Assembly: GCA_001931905.2 (NCBI GenBank)
Contig: MSJI02000702.1
Coordinates: forward strand, 1-41,098
Direction: 5' to 3'
DNA: 41,098 nucleotides
Origin: Cladosporium sp. IMV 00045
Taxonomy: Eukaryota > Ascomycota > Dothideomycetes > Cladosporiales > Cladosporiaceae
Part shown: positions 10,502 through 20,347 of the stretch, one piece after another
Numbering within the stretch: position 1 is the first letter of the stretch
How the letters are laid out: every line of letters starts with the position of its first letter
The notes under the pieces: model-generated
What the model was told of the DNA's origin: nothing
Seen by the model: the letters and a program-made list of their open reading frames with translations, nothing else
The model's database searches: none
Translations under genes and position numbers: made by a program

Positions 10502-11563
10502 TCAGTCCGCCTCAACCAGCACAATTGGACTGCCTGCTCTGACTTTTCTCCCACCATCTCTATAACCGACAGCTCCCATCACCTCCCCAATGTCAATGAG
10601 CACGTACGGGCTTCGAGCCCTGGACCTGAGCGCCTGCACTACTTTCTCGCTGTTGCCGATCAGCCGGTCTTTGCCCTCGTGCATATCCGGAATGTCTGGT
10701 GCATCGCGCCCACGAACAAGACGAGCGCGTACTTGGCGAGCTTTCTCGGTCATCACCCGACGTTGCCTGATGCGTTGCGAACGTCCTTGCATTGATGAAG
10801 CTGTTCGCTTTGCGGGTGGGAGTGCCGGGTGTTGCTCAATGGGGTTTTGTTCGCGGCGCTCTAGTTGCTCAAGAGCATCGAAGTCTGTATGCAAGGATAC
10901 GCTACGTCGCTCGGGTCGCTCTGTGCGTTCTTCCCTGGCGGACGCGAAACGCTTTGCGTCTGGGTGTGTCCAATGTTGCTCGGTTGAGGTGTGCTCGCTA
11001 CGTTCGGCTAGCTCGAGGGAACCAGTATCGACGTGAGGTGGGAGACCAGCGAACATTCCGAGTTGCTGGACTGGTATTCTGGCGCGAACTTCATCCCCTG
11101 GACGGAATCTTTCGATTGAATGCCTCGGGTTCTGCCCTGGTGAGATTCTGTAGAGATTTTGATTCGAGGCTGTTGGTAGCTTGTCGAGAGACGCAGCGTC
11201 TTCTGCGTAAGGCAGCCTTTGTTCGTCTGGGCAACGTCAGTCATCAGCAACTATTTACAATGCGTCTTGTAATGGCGAGGACTTACAGATGGAGCTCTTA
11301 ACTACTACCGCTTTAGAAGGAACCTCCGCTGTAAGCATTGCTTGCACAGTTCCATTGGAATCCTCATTGTTGTGGTCTTGTTCATCGTTACCGTGATCGT
11401 CGCTGTCGCTCGAGCTCTCGCATCTGTCGAACGAGTACTTTTGGATGTCATCTTTGTCTTCGTCCTCGTCAGGCCTACCGTGGACATCCTCATAGTAGAC
11501 GCTTCTAGGTCTAAGTCCCATGAAGCCTTGCTGAAATCGACGTTCACGCTTTGCGGCCATCAT
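10502..11563 (-). CDS. uncharacterised 333-residue protein (2 exons)
   Basis: Exon 1 is 11287-11563 and exon 2 is 10502-11226; the 60-nt intron starts GTAAGT, has a CTGAC branch site and ends CCCAG. The join restores one frame through both halves, with no stop, which is good evidence for a real gene. I do not recognise the family. The N terminus is basic (MMAAKRERRF) and followed by an acidic Asp/Glu/Ser stretch near residues 30-65. The middle carries Glu/Arg-rich low-complexity segments. The C-terminal ~80 residues are basic and then more ordered (LIGNSEKVVQAL, PYVLIDIGEVMGAV). There is no signal peptide or membrane span. A nuclear or nucleic-acid-associated role would fit the charge pattern but is only a guess. 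The next gene on the same strand starts about 650 bp upstream. Confidence 0.65.
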
Positions 11564-11825
11564 GTTGACTGAAGGTATCAGTCTTTGTGAGTTTCAGCTC
11601 GAAAGGCACAAACCTGTGTCTGTTAATGAAGAGATATCGCAGTGAAGCAGAGTTTCAATCAATTTCATCGCTCACATGTGACGGGGTCAAGTGTCAAGGA
11701 ACTGGGAAATCACAAGCCTGGCCTTACGCCTCAGTCGACAGGTGTGAAGTGGAGTAACAAACGTTGCATGTGATTTGAACATAGCCCTCACTCTTTCGAT
11801 ACCCAAGCCATCAATTCCTCACCCC

Positions 11826-12210
11826 CTACATCTTCGGCTTACCACTACTCTTCCCCGTCCCTCTCGCCCCTCTATCATCCGCCGTAACCTCCGTATTCGA
11901 AGTCTCCGCCTTCAACGACACGGGATCACCAAGTTGGGATGGGTTGGTGTTCAATTTCTCTTGAGCTCGCTGTTTGAGAGATTTATCATCCCCTTTGCCA
12001 TCCTGCTTTCCGTCGGCTTTCGCGCCCAAATCGTCTTTTGTTGGTTGGGTGTCTGATGTTTCGGCTCTGAGTGATACCGGATCGCCGAGTTGCGAAGGGT
12101 TTTGTTTGTTCTTCTCCTGCGCGAGGGATTTGAGAGATTTGTTGTCCTGTGATGGTATTAGCGTGTGAATTTGTTGGATTGTGTGAGAATGGTCTTACTG
12201 AGGGTGCCAT
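11826..12210 (-). CDS. small two-repeat hydrophilic protein (2 exons)
   Basis: Exon 1 is only 12 nt (12199-12210, MAPS); the 52-nt intron 12147-12198 runs GTAAGA..CACAG; exon 2 is 11826-12146. The product is 110 residues. It consists of two tandem copies of one ~33-residue unit: DNKSLKSLAQEKNKQNPSQL and DDKSLKQRAQEKLNTNPSQL, each continuing GDPVSL(R/K)AETS(D/N)T. A Gly/Lys-rich tail follows. There is no signal peptide, membrane span or cysteine. Small proteins with this NPSQLGDPVSLKAE signature seem familiar from other filamentous fungi, but I know of no function. The duplication and the conserved frame across the intron argue strongly that it is a real gene. A TATATATT element lies at about 12343-12350 on the minus strand. 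Confidence 0.75.
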
Positions 12211-12901
12211 GGTCGACTTTGAATCTGATAATGGTTTCAATGCAATGTTTGTAACGGATCAAGTTCAGCGGATCTATCGACCCAACAAGAAGTGATGCAG
12301 AGTTTAACGATTCAATTTGGTATCGAACGACTAAATAGTGACAATATATAAGAGCATTTCAATCTCGTCTAACACTGGTTTCATTACCTCGGCCTTTGAA
12401 CGTCTCCAAAGACAATAACGTCGTCGGTTGTTGGAGTGAAGTGATGTCGTCAACAATGATGCCATACACCACCGATGCGGGGTGTGATCTGCCATGGGCA
12501 TCTATTTGCACATGCAGATGCCGAACAAATTTGGCGTAACTATATCTCGTAGCGAATTACCAAATGGGAAGATCTGACATGTGAAGACAGGAATCGGAAT
12601 AATGTCACACGACAGCGCACGTCTCATCACCGCTTCAGTCAATTGTGGGATTCGATGAGATAGGGTACCTTCTGTGTTCAATGAACACTTGTTTACGCCT
12701 ATCCAAGTCTAGGAACGATGCTAATGAAAAACTCGTCTGATAATAATTAATACCGCTGGTAATGATCTTGTTATTAGCTTGCATCGCTGCTGCAACCAAC
12801 CGCATCAACGAACGCGATCTGCTGACGGGTGTCCTCTACGGTTAACTCTCCCCCAAGCCTATCTTCTATCATCTGCACAGAGCTAAACATGCAAATCTAG
12901 C
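12211..12901. promoter_or_regulatory. upstream region of the two-repeat gene, 3' flank of TSC10
   Basis: A 691-bp region with no frame of interest. Read on the minus strand it holds a TATATATT element around 12343-12350, about 135 bp before the start of the two-repeat gene. An ACATGTGA motif lies near 12577. Confidence 0.4.
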
Positions 12902-14113
12902 CTATTGCGCCGCCTCCGCCACGTTTTTCGAGCCATACTTCTTACCATAACCGAACACCTTGCCATCCATATCCGGCTTGATGAACAACCACGCAATCCC
13001 TACCACTAACGACATGACAGTATCGAGAAACCAGTTGTTCCTCGCACTGCCGCCAAGCATACCGGCGCGAAGCAGAGAAGCGATGAACTGCGTGGTGACA
13101 ATGTAGCCACCTTTCTCGAGTCCCTTGACGGCTGCAGTTGCGACTTCCTCCTCGGTCTGGACTGTGTCGTCTTTCTCTAGGATCTTGGTAACGGCGTGCT
13201 TGGTCTTGTTCTCGTTCTCAAACCCGGGAGAGGAGATGGTGCCTGGCATGACAAGATGGATGCTGATGTCACGATCCGGAGCTTCGGCGCGCACGGCGGC
13301 GTCCTTGGATCGTCGGGACCCGTTGTAGATGTTGACTTCGGAATGGAGAGTGTCGGCCAAAGAGCGCATGGCTGCTTTGGCTGGGCAGTAGGGTGCATAG
13401 CCTGCTGCGCCTAGAAGTGCTGCAATGGAGGATGTCATGATGAATTGCCTAGGTCCCCTGGCTGTAGGGTTGGAGTCCTCCTTTGAAGATGATGGCTTGG
13501 TCCAGGCTTTGAGGGTTGTCTGGGCGAGATACGCCGCACCCCAATAATTCATGTCCATTTGGCTGCGTAGAACATCGACTGGCGTGTCTCTGAAAAGCGC
13601 CGGGTGAGCGCCACCAGCAACTTGCCAAACAATGTCAGGCGGTTGGCCGTGGTTCCAGGCAGTTGTTTCGGACATGATGCGATCGTTCTCTTCAGCACTA
13701 GTCACATCTGCGGAGATGGTGTGGAAGCGCTGCTTGCTTGGGTTGCTAGCGGCAGCCTACATGTAGTGTTATCAAAGCAATTTCGAAGGGATTATCAAGC
13801 TGGTTTGACTTACGGTAGCGTATGCAATAGCTTCAGCAAGTCGCCTTTGGTTCCTTGCCACGATCACAACATTGGCCCCTTTTTGGGCAAGAATCTTCGC
13901 AACACTGCGACCCATACCGGTCGATCCGCCCGTGAGCAATACAGTCTTGTACAAAGTTAGCACCTGCACATCTCGTCTTCACAAACGCGAAGGGCCTACC
14001 TTGCCCTCCAGCTCAAAATAATTCTTCCGGCTGAAGACGCCCATGATGTCTAAGGCAGATATGCTTATGAACACCGCAAGGCCAACCGATGCCCAATACA
14101 AATCAAGTCCCAT
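12902..14113 (-). CDS. TSC10: 3-ketodihydrosphingosine reductase (3 exons)
   Basis: Exons are 14000-14113, 13814-13945 and 12902-13756, giving 366 residues. The enzyme reduces 3-ketosphinganine to dihydrosphingosine with NADPH, the second step of sphingolipid synthesis at the endoplasmic reticulum. A membrane segment lies near residues 5-27. The short-chain dehydrogenase cofactor loop TGGSTGMG is at 43-50, right after intron 1, an Asn-Tyr helix (MNYWGA) at about 151-156, and the catalytic set is Ser191/192, Tyr205 and Lys209 (YCPAK). A hydrophobic C-terminal segment (about 322-345) is typical of Tsc10/KDSR. In intron 1 I chose the acceptor after CTAAC (ending ACAAG), because it places TVLLTGG directly after EGK as in relatives; an AG 18 nt upstream would add six residues in frame. 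It shares a 241-bp promoter with the divergent TMA17-like gene. Confidence 0.87.
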
Positions 14114-14354
14114 GCTTGTATCGCTTTTGAATGTTGACGGGCACGTCAGCTTCGTGTTCAGATAGCATGAGGTTCAATCTCACCCCGTTTGATTTCACTT
14201 GCGGCGCTTGCCAAGCCGCGGGACGTCTGACATGTGACGAACCGCGACTGACTCTTTAATATTAAACCAACAACGCTACTCTACAACAACACTGCGCATT
14301 GCCTCTTCGACACGCCACCGTCGCCTAAACACATACACATTCATTCCATCCACC

Positions 14355-14885
14355 ATGTCCGCCGAAGCCAGACCCATCGACCCGCTACGCTTCGCCGAAG
14401 CTCTCGAATCTCTACCTCTCGACGCTCTCCACGCCAAAGCCGCCGAGCTGGAAAACAGCATATCCCAGCTCCGCTCTTCAAACGAGCAAATGGTGCCTTT
14501 CGCGGACGAAGGCGATCAGGACTGCAAAGACGCCATGTTCGAGAACCTCGGCGTGATCACACGGATGCACGCGCGCGTGGAGATGATCAAAGCGGAGGTC
14601 GAGAAGAGAGGCATGCCTTGGCCTAGTGAAGGTGGAGCGAGTCAAGATGTGCAAGTGCTACGGGACTACGGGATGGAGGGTGAGACGGGAGAGCAGATCG
14701 TTGTTTCAAGAAACGATGAGCCTTCCATGGTGAATGGCACGACTCCTGCGGCGACTGGCAATGTGAATGGCGAAGCGACGGGCGGCAGGGCTCAGCAAAG
14801 TGGACGCTTGACAGATGAAGAGCTAAGACGGCAGTTGGAAGAGCGTATGGGTGTGAACGATGAGGAGGAAGGAGTCCATCTCTGA
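14355..14885 (+). CDS. Tma17/Adc17-like proteasome assembly chaperone
   Basis: A single exon of 176 residues. Residues ~8-80 form a helical hairpin: the segment ELENSISQLRSSNEQM resembles the ENSI-HL-RSN core of yeast Tma17 (Adc17), and a second helix (ENLGVITRMHARVEMIKAEV) follows, as in that family. Tma17 assists pairing of Rpt6 with Rpt3 while the 19S regulatory particle base is assembled, mainly under stress. The C-terminal half is low complexity with an acidic end (EELRRQLEERMGVNDEEEGV) that may form a further helix. The family call rests on recalled similarity in one region, so it is moderate. Its start lies 241 bp from the divergent TSC10 start, with a CATGTGAC motif between them. Confidence 0.65.
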   Translation: MSAEARPIDPLRFAEALESLPLDALHAKAAELENSISQLRSSNEQMVPFADEGDQDCKDAMFENLGVITRMHARVEMIKAEVEKRGMPWPSEGGASQDVQVLRDYGMEGETGEQIVVSRNDEPSMVNGTTPAATGNVNGEATGGRAQQSGRLTDEELRRQLEERMGVNDEEEGVHL

Positions 14886-15388
14886 GAGGCTGTTTGCCTG
14901 GATGAGCTTTACGAGCGATGATACAATGAAGTAGGATGGTCTACCCTATCCTACTCACGAGAAAGTCGAGATCAGCACATCTGCGGTATGGTCAACTCAG
15001 AACCTTGGACCTACGGTGCTATAGAATGACCCAAGAGCTAGCGTCGAAAAAGCCCGTGAGCCCAAGATGGAAATGGATCTGGACATGGCCTCTCTGGGAC
15101 AAATCGAACTTGTTCACCAGGTAATGCACGACTCTTGTCCATGCCTTTACCGTGGCGAGTGACAATTTCGCCCTCTAGCTGCAGAATCAGATCATTTTGG
15201 CAGCAGGTAATTACAGAAGTCGTGCGGTGCACATCGCCAGACGTTACATAGCAGTGAGTAGCAACATTCCGTGGCGGCCTCCTGCTTGAGTATCACAATT
15301 AGAAGCCACTGCTTTGCAGCGGAGTCAGACAAGCAACTGCAGTTGGCACGACAGGAATGCAACAATTAAATAAATAATGTAAAATCAC
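14886..15388. other. convergent intergenic region
   Basis: This 503-bp region lies between the 3' ends of the Tma17-like gene (+) and the CAP59-family gene (-). It ends in an A/T-rich stretch near 15362-15385 suitable for 3' ends. Nothing else is visible. Confidence 0.5.
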
Positions 15389-16712
15389 CTAAACATGAGC
15401 CCAACCATTCCAAATCAGCACCTGCATCTCATTGATCAAACACGCAACACCCGTCTCTACTCTCTGTTCATCAAGAGCCTGCCACTTCGTAACGCGACGC
15501 TGCACGGTATAATCATCAAACCACTCTATGGTCAGCCAGCGGAGAAGCCTATTCTCCCAGCTGCCGTGGAGGACAGATGCAATGCCGACCCAGGCGTTGG
15601 CCTTTGTTGCCTTTGGGTTGACCGTGTCATACGCTCGCTCGTTATAACCTACTCTGACGTTGGGGTTGAGCCAGACACCTTTCGATGCTGATAAGGGGTT
15701 GTCGGTGTGAATCAGACAACACTCTGAGCCTTCAAGATGCAAAGCTGCTAGGGAATCTGGCGTGCCTCGGAAACGTAGAGGATCGGTGCGAGAGTAGAAG
15801 GGCTCTGCGTTCATCGCTACTGTAGTCTTGTCAGCTCTCGTGATCTTTGAATGAGCGTGTTCTTGATCCTACCTATTCCGTTCCAACAACTCGTCACTGG
15901 CACTGGTTGACTAGCCTTGAGTGCATCACGAGAATCACGAGATCGGAAGTACGGCCAGGACTGCATCACAGCATCATGTCCCTCCGAGTCGCGAAGAGCG
16001 AATGTATCATAAAACGCCGGTGGCTTGGAGAAGTCAAGGGAGCACGCGGCCGCGTAGTCGCCGCCTCGAGTCTCAATGAGGCGCTGCACATCTTGGGTCT
16101 AAGGTTGTGGACATCAGCGCTGCTCTTGAAAGAACTCCAATTCTGGCTTACTATACATACATTGAACACTACGTCGTTGATAAAAAGAACCTTGTCAAAA
16201 TGCTCCCCCTCCTCAGCGAGCTTCTGCAAAGGCTCCAAAACTAGATTACGCAGCCCAGCAAGATAGGGCACGCGACGCAGTTCCGTCTTGCCCCTAGGTG
16301 TCTGTATCCAACCACTGTCCCCGGGAGGCTTCTTTATCTCGTCCGCATGTGTGGTATCGTCCAAGATAATCTTCTTACGCACATCCATCAGCTCCAGCGC
16401 GTGATCCAATTCCCTCAGCGCGCCTTTCGAATCATCCCAGCTGCCGCTCTCCTGCACGCTCACGTACACATTCTTCTCCCCGAAGTGTTTGACGAGGTCC
16501 AAGACGCCGGGTACCCAATCGCTGCGCAGGATCTTCTCGTTGTTCCAGTGGATGCTCGCTATGAATATTTTCTCTCCCGTTGTGCCGACGGGTTCATCGA
16601 TGTATATGGCTTGAGAGCGTCGATAGTCGACTATGGTCTGGACGAGGATGAGTATGCCTGTGATTTGGAGGATGCGCTTGAGGATCGGTCGGTATCTCAG
16701 TGAGCGTCTCAT
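15389..16712 (-). CDS. CAP59/CMT1-family alpha-1,3-mannosyltransferase (3 exons)
   Basis: Exons are 16161-16712, 15873-16098 and 15389-15819, giving 402 residues; both introns (62 and 53 nt) keep frame. The family (Pfam CAP59_mtransfer) includes cryptococcal Cmt1 and Cap59, used in capsule and surface mannan synthesis; in moulds the acceptor is generally not known. A type II membrane anchor lies near residues 10-27 (ILQITGILILVQTIV). Family blocks in order are: IASIHWNNE, NVYVSVQESGSWDDSKGALRELD, the TPRGKTELRRVPYLAGLRN region, FINDVVFN, SCWNGIVAMNAEPF, and LNPNVRVGYN. It would work in the Golgi lumen with a nucleotide-mannose donor. It shares a 278-bp promoter with the divergent GT17 gene, which suggests, without proving, a common glycan. 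Confidence 0.87.
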
Positions 16713-16990
16713 TATCTATGCATGGCTAAGATAATAACTCGATATGTGGTAGAATATCATAATTGCATGTATATCAGAATATAGCAATGATGATGTCGAA
16801 AGGACACATGTAAACAAGATTGATTGGCATGTGACAGAGGGGCTGAAGTCGTCCGTGCCAAGGGGTTTGGATAACGTAACAAAGCGACCTTTTTGTGATC
16901 CTTCCAACGTTGGAGAATACGACCTGACTCTGTACCAAGAAGTATGACTATGCGACCCAACTCCAAGATGTTTACCCTACGCAAAGGAGA
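16713..16990. promoter_or_regulatory. shared promoter of two divergent glycosyltransferase genes
   Basis: This 278-bp A/T-rich region separates the start codons of the CAP59-family and GT17 genes. It carries a GCATGTGAC motif at about 16828-16836. No separate gene is seen. The short length favours co-regulation. Confidence 0.5.
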
Positions 16991-18151
16991 ATGCTTTCCC
17001 TCGCGCGGAATCGCCGTCTCAGGCGAGCCGCCGTAGCGACCTTCGCATTGCTGGCAATCACAACTCTATGGACAGTCCTTGAATATGAAACGACTCGCGA
17101 ACACGCTTTACCCTTGGACTTCCTCAAGCAGTACAAAATGGACAATCCAGACACCCATGCACTAGCACCGGCCCCATCACTCTCAGCAATAGAGTCAATA
17201 TGCCGTGCCAGCAACTTTCCAGTCTACGTAACGACGCAGAAGCGCAAAGTCTACGACCTCGTCCTCCTCTCCACGGAACTCGACTGGCTCGAGATTCGAC
17301 TTAACACCCTTTCCCCATACGTCGACTACTTCGTCATAGTCGAATCGCCAACAACCTTCCAAGGCCGACCCAAACCCCTCTGGCTACAAGATGACTGGAC
17401 TCGCTTCTCCCCTTTCCATTCCAAGATAATTCACCGCGTAGTGCCCGACGGCAGCCCGAGCCGGTACATATGGGACCACGAGACGTGGCTGCGGAATTCC
17501 ATGCTGCGAGAGGTGTTCCCCGGTCTAGTCGGGACGGACGCCGAAGCGGCTGAGGGCGATGTGCTCGTCGTGAGCGATATGGACGAGATCATCCGGCCGG
17601 AAGCAATGCTCGTGTTGCGGTATTGTGATTTCCCCGCGAGGTTGACGCTAAGGAGTGATTTTTACTATTACTCGTTTCAGTGGCGGCATCGAGGAGGGGC
17701 ATGGGCGCATCCGGAGGCGACAGTTTATCGCGGCGAGGAAACGCTGCTGCCGAATTCTTTGAGGCAAGGTCTGCTCGATGAAGGCTGGGCGCCTTCCGCT
17801 TTCTGGCGCAGGTGGCGAGATAGAGCCTCGCTGGCGAATGCGGGCTGGCATTGCTCGAGCTGCTTTGCGACTGTGGCGGAGATGCGGACGAAGCTGCACA
17901 GCTTCTCTCATCAGAATTGGGATACGAAGGAGAATAGGAATGCGGAAGTCATGATGGAGCGGGTGAGGGAGGGGAGAGATTTGTTCGGGCGAGTGGATCA
18001 GGTGTATGAGAGGGTCGAGCGGGAGGATATGGATCTTCCTGGCTATGTGCTGGAGCAGAATGAGGCGCAAGGTAGGTTTAAGTATCTGCTTGATCGAGAC
18101 GGGCGAGACGCTGGGTTTGAGGATTGGGAGACTGTTGTGCGAGAAGATTGA
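16991..18151 (+). CDS. family GT17 glycosyltransferase (beta-1,4-GlcNAc-transferase type)
   Basis: A single exon of 386 residues. In animals GT17 is GnT-III, which adds bisecting beta-1,4-GlcNAc to N-glycans; fungal members are uncharacterised as far as I know, and fungi are not expected to make the complex N-glycan acceptor. A basic cytosolic N terminus and a membrane anchor lie at about residues 12-30 (AAVATFALLAITTLWTVL). Family motifs include YDLVLLSTELDWLEIRLNTL, YFVIVESPTTFQGRPKPL, a DMDE metal/donor site (VVSDMDEIIRPEA), SDFYYYSFQW and GWHCSSCF. The length and order of motifs are normal for the family. It is expected in the Golgi. Divergent with the CAP59-family gene. Confidence 0.87.
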   Translation: MLSLARNRRLRRAAVATFALLAITTLWTVLEYETTREHALPLDFLKQYKMDNPDTHALAPAPSLSAIESICRASNFPVYVTTQKRKVYDLVLLSTELDWLEIRLNTLSPYVDYFVIVESPTTFQGRPKPLWLQDDWTRFSPFHSKIIHRVVPDGSPSRYIWDHETWLRNSMLREVFPGLVGTDAEAAEGDVLVVSDMDEIIRPEAMLVLRYCDFPARLTLRSDFYYYSFQWRHRGGAWAHPEATVYRGEETLLPNSLRQGLLDEGWAPSAFWRRWRDRASLANAGWHCSSCFATVAEMRTKLHSFSHQNWDTKENRNAEVMMERVREGRDLFGRVDQVYERVEREDMDLPGYVLEQNEAQGRFKYLLDRDGRDAGFEDWETVVRED

Positions 18152-18316
18152 TAGAAATAGATCTAGATGTCTTGAATGCTTTTCCTGACCTCCCCACAAA
18201 CCTGACCCTGCTATGAAACTCGCCTGCCCACAATATTTTGACACACAAAACTCTCGAAATCTCGATAGTAAACAGCAGAGGAAATTGATCAGAATTGCTC
18301 TATAATAAGTAGTACA

Positions 18317-20347
18317 CTAAATCTTCCCCAAAAGGATCCTCGCACCAGCATTACCCTTGGGACCCTCACTCTTCTCCTTCTTGCCCTTCTCCGGCTTGCT
18401 GCCAGCAGCGGCCTCAAGCTGCTTCTTGCCCTTCTTCAACGCAGCCATGACCTCCTTCCTCACATCCGCAGGCACGTCTTCGCTCTCGGTGAGAGCCACA
18501 ACGACAAAGCTCGAAGCGCTGCACGCCCATGCCAGAACGTTCTTCTTGATGACAGGCCACAGCGTGCTGGCGAAGCCCAACTTCGGCTCGGCCAGCTTGA
18601 CGCTCTTGGTTGCAGGGTCGAAATTGCCGCCGAGGACGAGCGTTTTGAACATGCGGCCTGCGGCGGCCTGGTTGGCGATGTGGTCTTCGGCTGTGGGATC
18701 GCCGGCGGCTAGTGCTGCGACGGCTTGCTTTGCTTCTTCTTTGTCGCCTGAGGTTTCGAGGAGGGCTTCGGAGATGAACTGGGCGCCAACGGTGGTCTGG
18801 GAAAGGCTGGCGGCGCGCTCGGTGACGAGCTCAAGGAGGGCCTTGGACATGTAGTCGATCAAGCCCTTGCGGCGGAGTTCTGGTGCCTTCTTGCTGCTTG
18901 TCTTGCGCACCTCGCAGACCTCTTCCATGAGCGCCTTGTCTGAGTCTCTGGTGATGAGCCACTTCGCCGCGCCGGAGATGGGGAACAGTATGGGCAGGCG
19001 AGCGTTGAGATCGCACACCACAGATTCGAGCTTGTTTAGTCTCTCTTCCTTGTCTTCGATCTTCTCGCCGAGTAATTCTCTGTAGATCACCTTTGTGGTC
19101 ATCGTCGTGTCGTCAGGAACCTCCAGACCAGCAACCAGCACCATCTTTGCGTTCGGGTCAAATGCCGCCATATCGACGGTATCCTTGCTGAATACTCTGA
19201 GCAACACCTTTCTGTCCTTCGCAGTTCCGTGCGCCAGGGCGAGACAGACCAGTCTGCTGCCAGACTTTGTGAAAGCAAGGTTCTTGTACAGATCTCCTCC
19301 ACCGCCCTCCGACTCGGCGTCAATGTCTCCCATCAACTCTTCCAAGAAGCCGCGCTGCTCCTCGCTACCAGGCGTCAAAGCGAGGAAGTACTGAAGCATA
19401 GCATCGTGAAGCATCGTGAAACCAGTCATCTTCTTCTGCACCAGAGAGTTGATAAGCTGGTGGAGGTATTGCAGAATCGGTCTACGCTTCTCCGGGTTCT
19501 TTTCAAGAATCTTTGCCAGCTCCGCGGTCTCTTCGGTGCCAGTAACAGAAGCCTTGTCGCCCGCCTTGTGGTGGAAAATGGCAAACTCGGCGCCATACCA
19601 CTCACGCAACATGGCGTTCTTCTGCTCGCGGCTCGCGACTTGGCGGTAGATGTCGTCGACGATCCAGGAAGCCTCAGGATGGTTGATGAGGCGTTTGACG
19701 TGTCCATAGAACTCCGGCACAATCATATCTCTTGTCTCCTGGTCGCCCTCGACGACCATCTTCGCAACAAGGAACTTGCCGTACCTGCTCTCCGCCAGCG
19801 AGCGTAGATCGCCCTGTAGCTCTCGTGTGATGTTCTTTCTCTGCTCCATGTTGGCGTACTTGAGCGCGCACTGGATCACGCGCACGCTGTCGTGCTTGAA
19901 GACGAAGTCGCGAACGCGGCCGTTGATGATGGCGAACAGCTCGCTGACCAGCTCTTTGCGCTCCTCCTTGGGGACGTGGGACTTCCGTCGCAGTCGCTCC
20001 CAGATCTTCTTCGATCGTCCGATAATGTCGGCGTTCGGTTTGGCGGCTTTGCGCTCTTTGGCGAGAGCACGCTGCTTTGCGTGGGCCTCGGCGGAGGAGG
20101 TGCCGTCGAGTTTGAACTCCTTCGAGTCGCTGCCACCGTTCGGGGCCGGGCGCTTGGGCGGCTGGCTGGTGTCTTCGGCGCTGTCGTCCTCCATCTCCTC
20201 ATCGTTGTCGTCTGAACTGTCGGGTTCCGGGAAATGGTCCAGTTGCGCGGCCTTTACAGGCTTTTTTAACTTGATCTCGTCGGTCTTCGGCTTCTTGGTG
20301 AGCTTGACGCCATTTGAAGGCGGGTCCTTACGTTTGACTGCACCCAT
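18317..20347 (-). CDS. PUF6: Puf6 pumilio-repeat protein
   Basis: A single exon of 676 residues. Puf6 is a nucleolar RNA-binding protein needed for 60S ribosomal subunit assembly (5.8S/ITS2 region), and in yeast it also represses ASH1 mRNA. The N terminus is a Lys-rich and acidic tail with nuclear-localisation character (residues 1-110). The pumilio homology region starts around residue 115 (IWERLRRKSHVPKEER) and continues through repeats such as HDSVRVIQCALKYA and SRYGKFLVAKMV. The CPL domain covers about 400-560 (AFDPNAKMVLVAGLEV). The Lys-rich C terminus ends near ARILLGKI. The length agrees with other Puf6 proteins. The eIF3h gene lies upstream on the same strand, 772 bp away. Confidence 0.92.
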   Translation of the reverse strand: MGAVKRKDPPSNGVKLTKKPKTDEIKLKKPVKAAQLDHFPEPDSSDDNDEEMEDDSAEDTSQPPKRPAPNGGSDSKEFKLDGTSSAEAHAKQRALAKERKAAKPNADIIGRSKKIWERLRRKSHVPKEERKELVSELFAIINGRVRDFVFKHDSVRVIQCALKYANMEQRKNITRELQGDLRSLAESRYGKFLVAKMVVEGDQETRDMIVPEFYGHVKRLINHPEASWIVDDIYRQVASREQKNAMLREWYGAEFAIFHHKAGDKASVTGTEETAELAKILEKNPEKRRPILQYLHQLINSLVQKKMTGFTMLHDAMLQYFLALTPGSEEQRGFLEELMGDIDAESEGGGGDLYKNLAFTKSGSRLVCLALAHGTAKDRKVLLRVFSKDTVDMAAFDPNAKMVLVAGLEVPDDTTMTTKVIYRELLGEKIEDKEERLNKLESVVCDLNARLPILFPISGAAKWLITRDSDKALMEEVCEVRKTSSKKAPELRRKGLIDYMSKALLELVTERAASLSQTTVGAQFISEALLETSGDKEEAKQAVAALAAGDPTAEDHIANQAAAGRMFKTLVLGGNFDPATKSVKLAEPKLGFASTLWPVIKKNVLAWACSASSFVVVALTESEDVPADVRKEVMAALKKGKKQLEAAAGSKPEKGKKEKSEGPKGNAGARILLGKI

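Noticed and set aside
19229..19807. 192-codon plus-strand frame
   Set aside because: It is antisense to PUF6 and shows no domain.
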